Assembly (NCBI GenBank): GCA_020693165.1
Contig: JAIMJQ010000023.1
Coordinates: forward strand, 1-36,403
Reading direction: 5' to 3'
Length of the DNA: 36,403 nucleotides
DNA from: Xanthomonas sp.
GTDB taxonomy: Bacteria; Pseudomonadota; Gammaproteobacteria; Xanthomonadales; SZUA-5
A program made the position numbers and the translations under genes. Each line of letters opens with the position of its first letter. The first letter of the stretch is position 1. Positions 1 to 8,633 of this stretch are shown here, piece by piece. Under the pieces are notes generated by a model that saw only the letters and a program-made list of their open reading frames with translations, did no database searches and was not told the origin of the DNA.

Positions 1-88
1 GTTCGAAGCCGCACACGAACCATGAACCTTGTCATTGCGAGCAACCCGCTTCGGTTCGAAGCCGCACACGAACCATGAACCTTGTCAT
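1..88. repeat. Tandem direct repeat, 35 bp, period 53
   Basis: Positions 1-35 recur exactly at 54-88, separated by 18 bp. The first copy touches the window edge, so the array may extend further left. No gene is visible in 1-364; the stretch is made of this repeat, an inverted repeat (95-178) and a dispersed repeat (224-375). Confidence 0.85.
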
Positions 89-94
89 GGAGAG

Positions 95-178
95 GAGCGC
101 AGCGACGAAGCAATCCAGCGACTTTGCCTCTGCTCTGGGTGTATCGAAGAAGAGGCGCTGGATTGCTTCGCTGCGCTC
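95..178. repeat. Imperfect inverted repeat (REP-like)
   Basis: The left arm 95-120 and right arm 156-178 are reverse complements except for a 3-nt insertion (ACG) in the left arm. The arm carries GCGAAGCAATCCAGCG, a type of intergenic palindrome I associate with many GC-rich proteobacterial genomes. The 35-nt centre has no coding signal. Confidence 0.75.
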
Positions 179-223
179 GCAATGACGAATCAATGACTTA
201 CGACATGGGTTCATGGAAAGGAG

Positions 224-375
224 GAGCAACGACGCGATCGGCGCAAACAACGAGCAAGGGCCGCGAAGCGAAAAGATGCGCGCGACAAACTGTAATCAGC
301 GCGTTCGGTCCGCAAGCCAGCTGTGGCGTGAAGAAGCGAGCATCTTTTCGCGCCAGTGTGAGTAATGCGGGCTAG
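224..375. repeat. Dispersed repeat, copy A
   Basis: This stretch of about 150 bp is strongly similar along its length to 6013-6164. Shared blocks include CGGCGCAAACA, GGGCCGCGAAGCGAAAA, CGACAAACTGT and a right end of GTGTGAGTAATGCGGGCTAG. An internal 12-bp inverted repeat (268-279 with 340-351) can form a long stem. The right end includes the ATG used for the 2OG-oxygenase gene, so that start codon lies in repeat DNA. Confidence 0.85.
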
Positions 376-1114
376 CATTCGCGAGCGCCGCCAGATCCCA
401 GCCGCCGGACCCACCTTGAGCGACTTCATCGAAATCTATCCGAACCTGATCGACGCTACCGAGTGCCGGCGGATCATCAAACGCTTCGAAGCCAGCCCGG
501 CGCGCCAGCCCGGGCGGGTCGGCTCGGGCGTCGACCCGTCTCTGAAAGACAGCCGCGACCTGACCATCAGCCTGCACCCGGAATGGCGCGATGTCGAGGA
601 ACTGCTGAACAAGGCGATGATGCGGGCGCTGTGTGCGTATCTGCGCCGTTACCCCCAGGTGATGATCTCGCCGCTGGCGCTCGGCTGGGACGATCCCGAA
701 ACCGGCCAGGAACGCTTGCTGCGCGCGGACGACTTCCCGAAGCTTGCGGAGGAACAACTGGCCGGCTTCGCGCGCTACGTGTTCCGACCCGGCAGCATCA
801 ACGTGCAGGGCTACACCGCGGATCAGGGCGGCTATCCCTACTGGCACTGCGAACAGTACCCGCGCGACGCCCAGTGCGAAGCGCTGCACCGGGTGCTGCT
901 GTGGACGCTGTACCTCAACGACGACTTTGAAGAGGGCGAGACCGAATTCCTGTGGCAGCAGCGCAAGGTACGACCGCAGACAGGCGCCATGGTCATCGCG
1001 CCGGCCGCCTTCACCCATACCCATCGCGGCAACCGCCCGCGCGGCGGCGACAAGTACATCGCCACCTCGTGGGTACTGTTCCGGCGCGCAGAGCAGTTGT
1101 TCGTGCAGGGCTGA
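365..1114 (+). CDS. 2OG-Fe(II) oxygenase (prolyl 4-hydroxylase-like)
   Basis: The 249-residue protein looks like a 2-oxoglutarate/Fe(II)-dependent dioxygenase of the prolyl-4-hydroxylase type. Visible signs are a proximal metal pair H161-x-E163 in the segment YPYWHCEQYP, a distal histidine in FTHTHRGN (H218 or H220), and a following basic residue (K230 or an adjacent Arg) that could bind 2-oxoglutarate. The usual motif is HxD, so HxE is a variant. An in-frame TGA lies just before the ATG, so this is the most upstream possible start, but no good ribosome site is visible. The start also lies within a dispersed repeat; the family-like part begins near residue 18, where an in-frame TTG (416) is an alternative. 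It heads a tight three-gene unit with the deacetylase-like and unknown genes. The substrate is unknown. Confidence 0.75.
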   Translation: MRASIRERRQIPAAGPTLSDFIEIYPNLIDATECRRIIKRFEASPARQPGRVGSGVDPSLKDSRDLTISLHPEWRDVEELLNKAMMRALCAYLRRYPQVMISPLALGWDDPETGQERLLRADDFPKLAEEQLAGFARYVFRPGSINVQGYTADQGGYPYWHCEQYPRDAQCEALHRVLLWTLYLNDDFEEGETEFLWQQRKVRPQTGAMVIAPAAFTHTHRGNRPRGGDKYIATSWVLFRRAEQLFVQG

Positions 1115-1120
1115 GTCGAC

Positions 1121-1951
1121 ATGCCCATGCCCGCCCTGGTGCTCTGCTACCACTCGACCAACGTCAGCGGGCACGCTTACGCGCTCAACGATCACGTCGC
1201 GCTGCGCGCCGACCTGGCGGCGCTGCGCGCGCGCGGAATTGAGCTGGTGCATGCATCGGCGGCGGCACGCGAGCCGCTTGCGGCGCACCCGCGCGTCGCC
1301 ATCACTTTCGACGACGGCATGATCCTCGACGCCATCGACTTCGAGCATCCGAGCTGGGGCCATCAGGATTCGTTCCTGCGCATCCTCTCCGAACACCATG
1401 CCGCGACCGGCCAGCACTGCGTCGCCGCCAGTTTCGTCATCGCCAGCCCGGCGGCGCGCGCCGAACTCGACCGCAAGGATTTCCTGTCGCTGAATGTCTG
1501 GCACGACGACTGGTGGCAGTCGGCCACGGCGAGCGGTTATCTGACGATCGAGAACCACAGTTGGGACCACAATCACCCGTCGCTCGATCGCAGCGTGCAG
1601 CGCGACAACCGCCGCGGCAGTTTCCGCTTCATCGACACGCTCGACGATGCCATCGCCGAGATCAAGCTTGCCAGCGACTACATCGAGCAGCGCTGCGGCC
1701 GCCGGCCGACCTTGTTCGCCTATCCCTGGGGCGAGGACAATCCGTATCTGGCGGACGAGTTCTTTCCACGGCACGCGCAGGAACTCGGCATTCTCGGCGC
1801 GTTCGTAACCTCAGGCTCGACCGCGGGAACGCAGGATCGATGGCGTATTCCGCGCCGGGTCTGCGGCACCGACTGGCGCTCGCCTGCCGAATTTTCCGAC
1901 CTGATCGATCGCTACCTGAGTCCCGAAACCCATGTCCGAGTTCATCCTTAG
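1121..1951 (+). CDS. Polysaccharide deacetylase-like (CE4/NodB fold) protein
   Basis: The 276-residue protein carries the NodB-homology motifs of carbohydrate esterase family 4. These are ITFDDG (D64, D65: catalytic base and metal ligand), ENHSWDHNHP (H146 and H150, the HxxxH metal pair) and FAYPWGE near residue 200. CE4 enzymes remove N- or O-acetyl groups from glycans. No signal peptide or membrane segment is visible, so it probably acts in the cytoplasm, which is unusual for the family. It starts 6 bp after the oxygenase stop and overlaps the next gene by 20 bp, suggesting one transcript. The substrate cannot be inferred from sequence. Confidence 0.8.
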   Translation: MPMPALVLCYHSTNVSGHAYALNDHVALRADLAALRARGIELVHASAAAREPLAAHPRVAITFDDGMILDAIDFEHPSWGHQDSFLRILSEHHAATGQHCVAASFVIASPAARAELDRKDFLSLNVWHDDWWQSATASGYLTIENHSWDHNHPSLDRSVQRDNRRGSFRFIDTLDDAIAEIKLASDYIEQRCGRRPTLFAYPWGEDNPYLADEFFPRHAQELGILGAFVTSGSTAGTQDRWRIPRRVCGTDWRSPAEFSDLIDRYLSPETHVRVHP

Positions 1952-2450
1952 AACCGCCGACGGCCGCGCCTTTCTGACCATCACCGAAGTGGCCGAAGGT
2001 CCGTTCTTCGTCAACGACCTGTTCCGGCGCAAGTTCGGCGGCGACGCGCCGGACATCCCGCGGCATTTCATCGCCTTCTACAAGGACATCGCCGGCGCCC
2101 TGCACGTGGCCGGCTTCTCGCACATGCTGCGCTTCAACAGCGTCTATCTGTCGGGCGGCTCGTGCAGCGACGGTGCAACGCTGAGAAAAATGTCGCAAGA
2201 GGAACTCGCCGTGGTCAAGGCCGAGGGCGGCATCTGGGCGATGATCCTGCGCCACTGCTGGAGTCGCCTGGATGGCGAGTGCGAAGCCTATTTCGGCCAC
2301 TGCGGCGACCGCCGCGCGCGCGAAGTGGCGCTGTCGACCGGATTCGTCGCCACCCACACGCCGGTGCATATCGCGCGCTGGCACCGGCCTTTGAGCGACC
2401 AGCGCAAGACCGAACTGCTCGATTCGGTGATCGCGATCGGGTTGTTCTAG
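1932..2450 (+). CDS. Hypothetical protein, third gene of oxygenase/deacetylase unit
   Basis: I do not recognise this 172-residue protein. It opens with MSEFILRTADG and has no signal peptide or membrane helix. The C-terminal half (ECEAYFGHCGDRRAREVAL, then ATHTPVHIARWH) faintly resembles a GNAT acetyltransferase arrangement, with a possible acyl-CoA-binding turn near GDRRAR, but this is weak. The 20-bp overlap with the deacetylase-like gene suggests translational coupling and a shared role. Codon use matches the neighbours, so it is a real gene. Confidence 0.6.
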   Translation: MSEFILRTADGRAFLTITEVAEGPFFVNDLFRRKFGGDAPDIPRHFIAFYKDIAGALHVAGFSHMLRFNSVYLSGGSCSDGATLRKMSQEELAVVKAEGGIWAMILRHCWSRLDGECEAYFGHCGDRRAREVALSTGFVATHTPVHIARWHRPLSDQRKTELLDSVIAIGLF

Positions 2451-2466
2451 GCACTTTCGCAGCTTT

Positions 2467-2537
2467 TGTGGGTCCGGACTTGTCCGGACGCTCTTGGCTC
2501 AGCATGCGAAAAGCGTCCGGACAAGTCCGGACCCACA
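2467..2537. repeat. Perfect 26-bp palindromic hairpin
   Basis: Arms 2467-2492 and 2512-2537 are perfect reverse complements with a 19-nt loop. Each arm holds GGTCCGGACTTGTCCGGAC, itself two near-palindromic TCCGGA units. It lies just after the hypothetical gene and before the convergent glnK. It lacks a T-tract, so it is more likely an intergenic repeat element than a classical terminator. Confidence 0.85.
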
Positions 2538-2602
2538 GTAGCGCGGAAGGAACCCGCGAATGCTCGATCCGCGGGCCCCATCCGATTCAACGCCTTCACC
2601 CT

Positions 2603-2630
2603 GGGCTAAATCGCCCCAGGCGATTTAGCC

Positions 2631-2631
<1 letters not shown>
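2603..2631. terminator. Bidirectional terminator-like hairpin
   Basis: A perfect 13-bp stem (2603-2615 with 2619-2631) closes a 3-nt loop between two convergent genes. The right arm overlaps the last base of the glnK stop codon. There is no long T-tract, so the terminator role is inferred from position and stability. Confidence 0.6.
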
Positions 2632-4311
<1,680 letters not shown>

Positions 4312-4362
4312 TGTGTTTCCCCTTCGTCGGACGGATTGGTTGCAAAGCAGCAATGGAGAGAT

Positions 4363-4378
4363 GGCAAGAGCGGTGCCA
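4363..4378 (-). promoter_or_regulatory. Sigma-54 (-24/-12) promoter for amtB-glnK
   Basis: Read on the minus strand the sequence is TGGCAC-CGCTC-TTGCC, close to the sigma-54 consensus TGGCAC-N5-TTGCW. The GG and GC invariant doublets have the right spacing. Transcription would start near 4352, about 40 nt before the amtB start. The rest of 4312-4703 holds this promoter, the NtrC-like site and the mgtE leader; I see no gene there. Confidence 0.75.
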
Positions 4379-4520
4379 AGCGGTAGAGCGGAGACTCGGG
4401 AAGCCCGAATCCGATGCAGGGCAAGACCAGAATCGCTTTCTGCTCAGGTGCTTGGCGGACGCACCCTGTCGCGGGCGCGTAACGACTGGATTGTCCGTGA
4501 GCTTGCCCTGCGACCTTGCG

Positions 4521-4569
4521 GTGCACCATGGGCGCGGGCCCCGGGGGCATCGATCACCAAAATGGTGCA
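4521..4569. promoter_or_regulatory. NtrC-like enhancer sites
   Basis: Positions 4553-4569 read ATCACCAAAATGGTGCA, matching 15 of 17 positions of the NtrC palindrome TGCACCA-N3-TGGTGCA. A half-site TGCACCA lies at 4522-4528, about three helical turns away. They sit about 170-220 bp upstream of the sigma-54 start of amtB, the usual range for an NtrC enhancer. The consensus is established knowledge; occupancy is inferred. Confidence 0.65.
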
Positions 4570-4703
4570 TGCGGGAGCGCAGGCGATTTGCAGCAAGACC
4601 GGCTGGCTCGCCCTGGCAACGACCCGCGCACAACAATCTCCCCCACCCGATCCCACCGCCACGTGCGCTAGTCTTGCCAATCGTCCCGAGTGCCGGCGCG
4701 CCC

Positions 4704-5918
4704 ATGTCCGAACAGACGACCCAAGCCGATTCCATGCCGATGCTGATCGAGCGTGTGCGCGCCACTGATCTCAAGAGCGCCGCGAAAATGCTGGCGCCAC
4801 TGAGTGATGCGGGGATTGCCGAGGTGCTCGCCGGCCTCAGCACCGGCCAGGCGGTCGAGGTGCTCGAAGAGTTCCCCCCGGAACGACGGGCGACGATCGC
4901 CGCCGAGACTGCAGCCGGTCCGGACTGGCTCCAGGGCCATCGCTATCCTGAAGGTAGCGTCGGCCGCCTGATGGAACGCGCTCCGGCCGTGTTTCCCGAA
5001 AATGCGCAGATCGGCGTCGTCGTTGAAACCCTGCGCGACATCATCCGCACGCGCCAGATCGTCTATGTGTTCTGCGTCGACACGGCACGCAAGTTCACCG
5101 GCGTCGTCGCCTTCCGCGAACTCTTGTTCTCTGAACGCGATGCCACGCTGGCATCGGTGATGGTGCGCTCGCCGTTCGCGCTGCAGCCGGGCATGCCACT
5201 CGAAGACGCGATGCGTGAGGTGGTGACGCGCCACTATCCGGTTTACCCGGTATGCGACGAACGCGGGTTCCTGCTGGGCCAGGTGAAGGGCTCGGTACTG
5301 TTCGAACAACAGGCCTTCGAGATCTCGGCGCAGGCGGGCTCGATGGTCGGTGTGGAGAAGGAAGAGCGGTTGGCGACGCCGTGGCTGCGCTCCCTGAAAT
5401 TCCGTCATCCGTGGCTGCAACTCAATCTGCTGACCGCCTTCGTCGCCGGCGCCGTGGTGGGCGTGTTCCAGGACACCATCGATCGTATCGTCCTGCTCGC
5501 GGTATTCATTCCGGTGCTTTCCGGTCAGTGCAGCAATACCGGCTGCCAGGCGCTCGCGGTCACCCTGCGCGGCATGACCCTGAACGAGGTCAAGCCCGGC
5601 AGCGCGTTGCGCCTGATGACCAAGGAAGCGTGGCTCGGATTCCTCAACGGGGCGCTGGTGGGTATCGTCGCGGGCATTGCGATGTACGTACTGGCGGTGA
5701 TGCAGAAATCCGGCGCGCCGCTGACGCTGGCCCTGATCACCTTCGGCGCGATGACCGTCAGCTGCATGGTCAGCGGCATGGCCGGCGCCGGCGTACCCCT
5801 GCTGCTGAAGCGCATGGGCGCCGATCCAGCGACAGCGTCGAGCATCTTTCTGACCACGGCAACCGATGTGTTCAGCATGGCCGCGTTCCTGGGGCTGGCA
5901 GCGTGGCTGGTGGCCTAG
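4704..5918 (+). CDS. mgtE: MgtE-family magnesium transporter
   Basis: A 404-residue MgtE-type Mg2+ channel of the inner membrane. The start at MSEQTTQADS is chosen because the longer open frame runs through the amtB promoter region. Order: a short MgtE_N-like helical domain (about residues 10-80), a CBS pair (about 80-205, with SVMVRSPFAL and HYPVYPVCDERG), a plug helix, and five membrane helices. Family landmarks are HPWLQLNLLTAF, IPVLSGQCSNTGCQAL (equivalent to the usual GMGGNAGTQ) and FLTTATDVFSM, which retains the pore-lining Asp. It is somewhat shorter than the usual ~450 residues, the loss being in the N-terminal sensor domain. The GQCSNTGCQ variant is close enough to expect divalent cation transport. 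Confidence 0.88.
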   Translation: MSEQTTQADSMPMLIERVRATDLKSAAKMLAPLSDAGIAEVLAGLSTGQAVEVLEEFPPERRATIAAETAAGPDWLQGHRYPEGSVGRLMERAPAVFPENAQIGVVVETLRDIIRTRQIVYVFCVDTARKFTGVVAFRELLFSERDATLASVMVRSPFALQPGMPLEDAMREVVTRHYPVYPVCDERGFLLGQVKGSVLFEQQAFEISAQAGSMVGVEKEERLATPWLRSLKFRHPWLQLNLLTAFVAGAVVGVFQDTIDRIVLLAVFIPVLSGQCSNTGCQALAVTLRGMTLNEVKPGSALRLMTKEAWLGFLNGALVGIVAGIAMYVLAVMQKSGAPLTLALITFGAMTVSCMVSGMAGAGVPLLLKRMGADPATASSIFLTTATDVFSMAAFLGLAAWLVA

Positions 5919-5960
5919 CGCGCATTTCTCACACCGGTCGCGGATGTTGGCGAAGGGATT

Positions 5961-6034
5961 TGCGCCGACGGCAAGGCGCGAGGAGGAGGAAGGGTTGCTC
6001 CCTTGCGCCGACGAGCAACGCAGCCGTCGGCGCA
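5961..6034. terminator. Competing hairpins between convergent genes
   Basis: The right arm 6023-6034 can pair perfectly with 5961-5972 (12 bp), or its 6025-6034 part with 6004-6013 (10 bp, 11-nt loop). Both left arms contain TGCGCCGACG. It lies between the convergent mgtE and ZnuD-like genes and may end transcription from either side. No T-tract is visible. Confidence 0.5.
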
Positions 6035-6164
6035 AACACCGAGTCAGGGCCGCGAAGCGAAAACATGCTCACGACAAACTGTCATCACGGCGATGGTGTC
6101 GAAAGCCGGCCGTGGCTTGACCAAGCGTGCATCGTTTCGCGCCGGTGTGAGTAATGCGGGCTAG
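6013..6164. repeat. Dispersed repeat, copy B
   Basis: The second copy of the ~150-bp repeat at 224-375. The internal inverted repeat is kept in diverged form (6057-6068 with 6129-6140). Its right end again reads GTGTGAGTAATGCGGGCTAG, and the stop codon of the ZnuD-like gene (6161-6163) is formed from the terminal CTAG. Both copies therefore abut or enter a gene end exactly. Confidence 0.85.
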
Positions 6165-8170
6165 AACACCACGCGAACGCCGATCGCTGCGCCGCGTCCT
6201 GGCAATTCGACGACGTCCTTCAGGAACGAGGTGTGTACGCGCGCACTTTGATCGGTCAGATTGCGCGCGTCGACGAAGGCTTCCCAACCGACGTTGCCGA
6301 CGTCCCAGTGGTAGGCACCGCCCGCGTTGACCATGGTGTAGCCATCGGTCGGCGTTTCGTTGTTCGCCACATCGTCCTGCTTCGCGGCACGCGTCACGCT
6401 GAGGTTGGCGCGCCAGCCATTGCGGTACCAGCGCAGTTCGCTGCCCAGACGCGCCGGCACGATCCGCGGTACGTTGCCGCCATCGTCCAGCGTGGCGCGC
6501 ACGCTGTCGCCGAACATGCGTAGCGCCCAGTTGCCGCTGGCGTTGTCGGCAAGTTGCAACGTGGCCTCAGCCTCCAACCCGCGGAAATGCGCGTCGTCCT
6601 GCGTCCATTGGCGAATCGGCAGCGCTTCGTCGCCCTCGCCGTCGAACTCGCCGGTGTCGACAAGATAAATGAAATCGTTGAACCGGTTGCTGTATGCGGA
6701 CAGCTTGGCCTCGAAGCGCTCACTGTGAAAGTGCAGTCCGATCTCGATCTGATTGGCGGCTTCCTCGGTCAAATTCGCGTCGCCGATTTCATAGGCCGCC
6801 GTGGCCACGTGCGGACCATCGGCAAACAACTCTTCCTCGGCCGGTGCGCGCTCGGCGTGGTCGAGGTTGCCGACGATCTCCCAGGCATCGTTGACCCGCC
6901 AGATCAGTCCCGCCGACAGACTGAAGGGACTGAAACTGCGTTCGGCGCCGCCGTCCGGGTCACTGCTGACGCGGTCGATACGCACTCCGAGATCGAGTTG
7001 CACCGTGTCCCATTGATACTGTTCCACCAGGAACAGCCCGCTGCTGTGCGAACGCGTGCGCGGCACGAATGCCTCGTCGCCGATCGCTTCGAATTCACTG
7101 CGATTGGCCTGTACGCCCAACGCGCCCAACCAACCGCCAATCGCAGCATGAGTCAGCTCGATCCGGCCTTCGGTCGCATCCTTGAGGAACTGGGTGCCGA
7201 CTTCATCGCCTTCGTCTTCAATGTGCTCGTAGTCGGTTCTGGCGATGCTGTAACGCAGGTTGCTCGCGCCCGAAAAGGGCTGATTCAACCCACCCTTGAG
7301 TTCCACCCGGTCCTGATCGATGTCCAGCGACACGCCAGGCTCGCCGGCGTCCGCATCTCCGGGTTCGCCGGGATTGCCGTAAGTGTCCTGATAGCTGGAA
7401 ATGGCAAGGCCGAAGAAGCCCCACGCGCCGACCACGGAGCCACCCACGCCTGCGGTATCGGTATCGAGGAAACTATTGGCTTGCTGACCACTTCCGGGCA
7501 GATCGTAGTCGCCGTTGCGGCGACGCACGGCATCTGCATGCAGCGCAAAACTCTCGCTGCCGCCGTCCAGACGCAGCATCCCGGTATTGCCGTCATTGAC
7601 GCTGTCGAAGCGCAGTTCAGCGCGTCCGGACAAGGACGCTTCGGGCGCGATTTCGGCGATTCGCCCATCGACCACATTGACCACGCCGCCGATCGCGCCC
7701 TGCCCATAGAGCAGCGTTGCGGGACCTTTGAGCACCTCGATCTGGTCGGCCAGAAAGGACTCCGCTGCGGGTGCGTGATCCTGACTCACCGTCGACACAT
7801 CCTGGGTCGACAGTCCTCCTGACAGCACCGCAACACGCGCGCCATCCAGCCCACGAATGATCGGCCGCCCGACGCCCGCACCGAAGTTCGAACTCTGCAC
7901 GCCCGGCAAACTGTTGACGGTATCACCCAGTGTTGAACCACGACGATCATCGAGTTCTTCGCCAGCCAGCACCGAAATGGGCTCTGACAATTGCTCGGTC
8001 GTGCCGCGCAACGGCGTCGAAGTCACGACGACGGCATCGAGCCTGGTCTTTTCCAGATGCCGATCGGCAGCATCCGGCGACGCTGCGGCTGGCGCCGAGA
8101 TGGCAATGCCGAGCGCGATGGCCAGGCAACTGAGCTGCAGCCGATCGAAGCGACGGTGAGTCACGGGCAT
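6161..8170 (-). CDS. znuD: ZnuD-like TonB-dependent zinc receptor
   Basis: A 669-residue outer-membrane TonB-dependent receptor. I set the start at MPVTHRRFDRL, which has a CTGGAG ribosome site; a TTG 21 bp upstream would put that site inside the gene. A signal peptide (to about APAAA-SP) is followed by a plug with LDAVVVTSTPLRGTTEQLSE, GVGRPIIRGLDGARV, STVSQDHAPAAE and IEVLKGPATLLYG-x-GAIGGVVNVVDGRI. This RPIIRG...DHA...GPATLLYG pattern is typical of the ZnuD zinc-receptor family. A 22-strand barrel follows and ends in aromatic VRVVF. The Zur-box-like promoter upstream supports zinc uptake. A copper or other metal substrate remains possible. Confidence 0.85.
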   Translation of the reverse strand: MPVTHRRFDRLQLSCLAIALGIAISAPAAASPDAADRHLEKTRLDAVVVTSTPLRGTTEQLSEPISVLAGEELDDRRGSTLGDTVNSLPGVQSSNFGAGVGRPIIRGLDGARVAVLSGGLSTQDVSTVSQDHAPAAESFLADQIEVLKGPATLLYGQGAIGGVVNVVDGRIAEIAPEASLSGRAELRFDSVNDGNTGMLRLDGGSESFALHADAVRRRNGDYDLPGSGQQANSFLDTDTAGVGGSVVGAWGFFGLAISSYQDTYGNPGEPGDADAGEPGVSLDIDQDRVELKGGLNQPFSGASNLRYSIARTDYEHIEDEGDEVGTQFLKDATEGRIELTHAAIGGWLGALGVQANRSEFEAIGDEAFVPRTRSHSSGLFLVEQYQWDTVQLDLGVRIDRVSSDPDGGAERSFSPFSLSAGLIWRVNDAWEIVGNLDHAERAPAEEELFADGPHVATAAYEIGDANLTEEAANQIEIGLHFHSERFEAKLSAYSNRFNDFIYLVDTGEFDGEGDEALPIRQWTQDDAHFRGLEAEATLQLADNASGNWALRMFGDSVRATLDDGGNVPRIVPARLGSELRWYRNGWRANLSVTRAAKQDDVANNETPTDGYTMVNAGGAYHWDVGNVGWEAFVDARNLTDQSARVHTSFLKDVVELPGRGAAIGVRVVF

Positions 8171-8233
8171 GAGGTGCTCCAGAGTTTGCAAAGGCGGCGG
8201 AGTGGGCGAAAAGCATCGCCAGCAGACTGCGAC

Positions 8234-8262
8234 GTTATACTATTACACCCTGAAAGCATCAA
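8234..8262 (-). promoter_or_regulatory. Sigma-70 promoter overlapping a Zur-like box
   Basis: On the minus strand TTGATG (8262-8257), a 17-bp spacer and TATAAC (8239-8234) form a near-consensus sigma-70 promoter, with a start near 8227. The -10 lies inside the palindrome GTTATACTATTAC (8234-8246, plus strand), one mismatch from the proteobacterial Zur core GTTATA-N-TATAAC. This suggests zinc-responsive repression of the receptor. Confidence 0.7.
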
Positions 8263-8633
8263 GGTGAGGCGCTTGAAACGCCCGGTGAGGGCGCCTGCGG
8301 CGCGTACATCGGGCGACCCGCCTGCGAGGCGCGCTTTGGTCGCGCACAGGACCGGCTTTGGTAGGCCGCTGTATCACCTGGCGATTCACCGGAGGGAAAA
8401 CTTGCGGCGAGCACCCCCGGCGTGCGCGCACTGGCGAGCAACAGAGCGCTGGCGGCGCTATCCGCCAGATCGACTGTGCAGTTGCGCCCACTGTCTATCG
8501 CTTTTCGGCACTTCCATAGCCACGGCCGTCCGCCGGTGTGGCCTTTGCGCCACCGCGCCAGAACGCCACATCGTCGTGATCGGCAACCGGCCCACGGCCG
8601 GATTCGGGCTTTGCGCAGTCGCGATAGCGCTGA
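8263..8633. other. Non-coding gap, nothing further recognised
   Basis: About 370 bp lie between the ZnuD promoter and the stop of the next minus-strand gene. Frames here are short and unconvincing. No tRNA, clear terminator or conserved repeat is visible. Confidence 0.5.

Noticed and set aside
296-1774. 492-residue open frame on the minus strand
   Set aside because: It is antisense to the oxygenase and deacetylase genes, which have clear motifs. Long antisense frames are common in GC-rich DNA.
4312-4353. Longer amtB start
   Set aside because: It would place the good AAGGGG ribosome site inside the gene and add a charged stretch before the signal peptide, and it would reach the predicted sigma-54 transcription start.
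8263-8633. Small genes in the gap
   Set aside because: Open frames are short, overlap each other in several frames, and lack ribosome sites.
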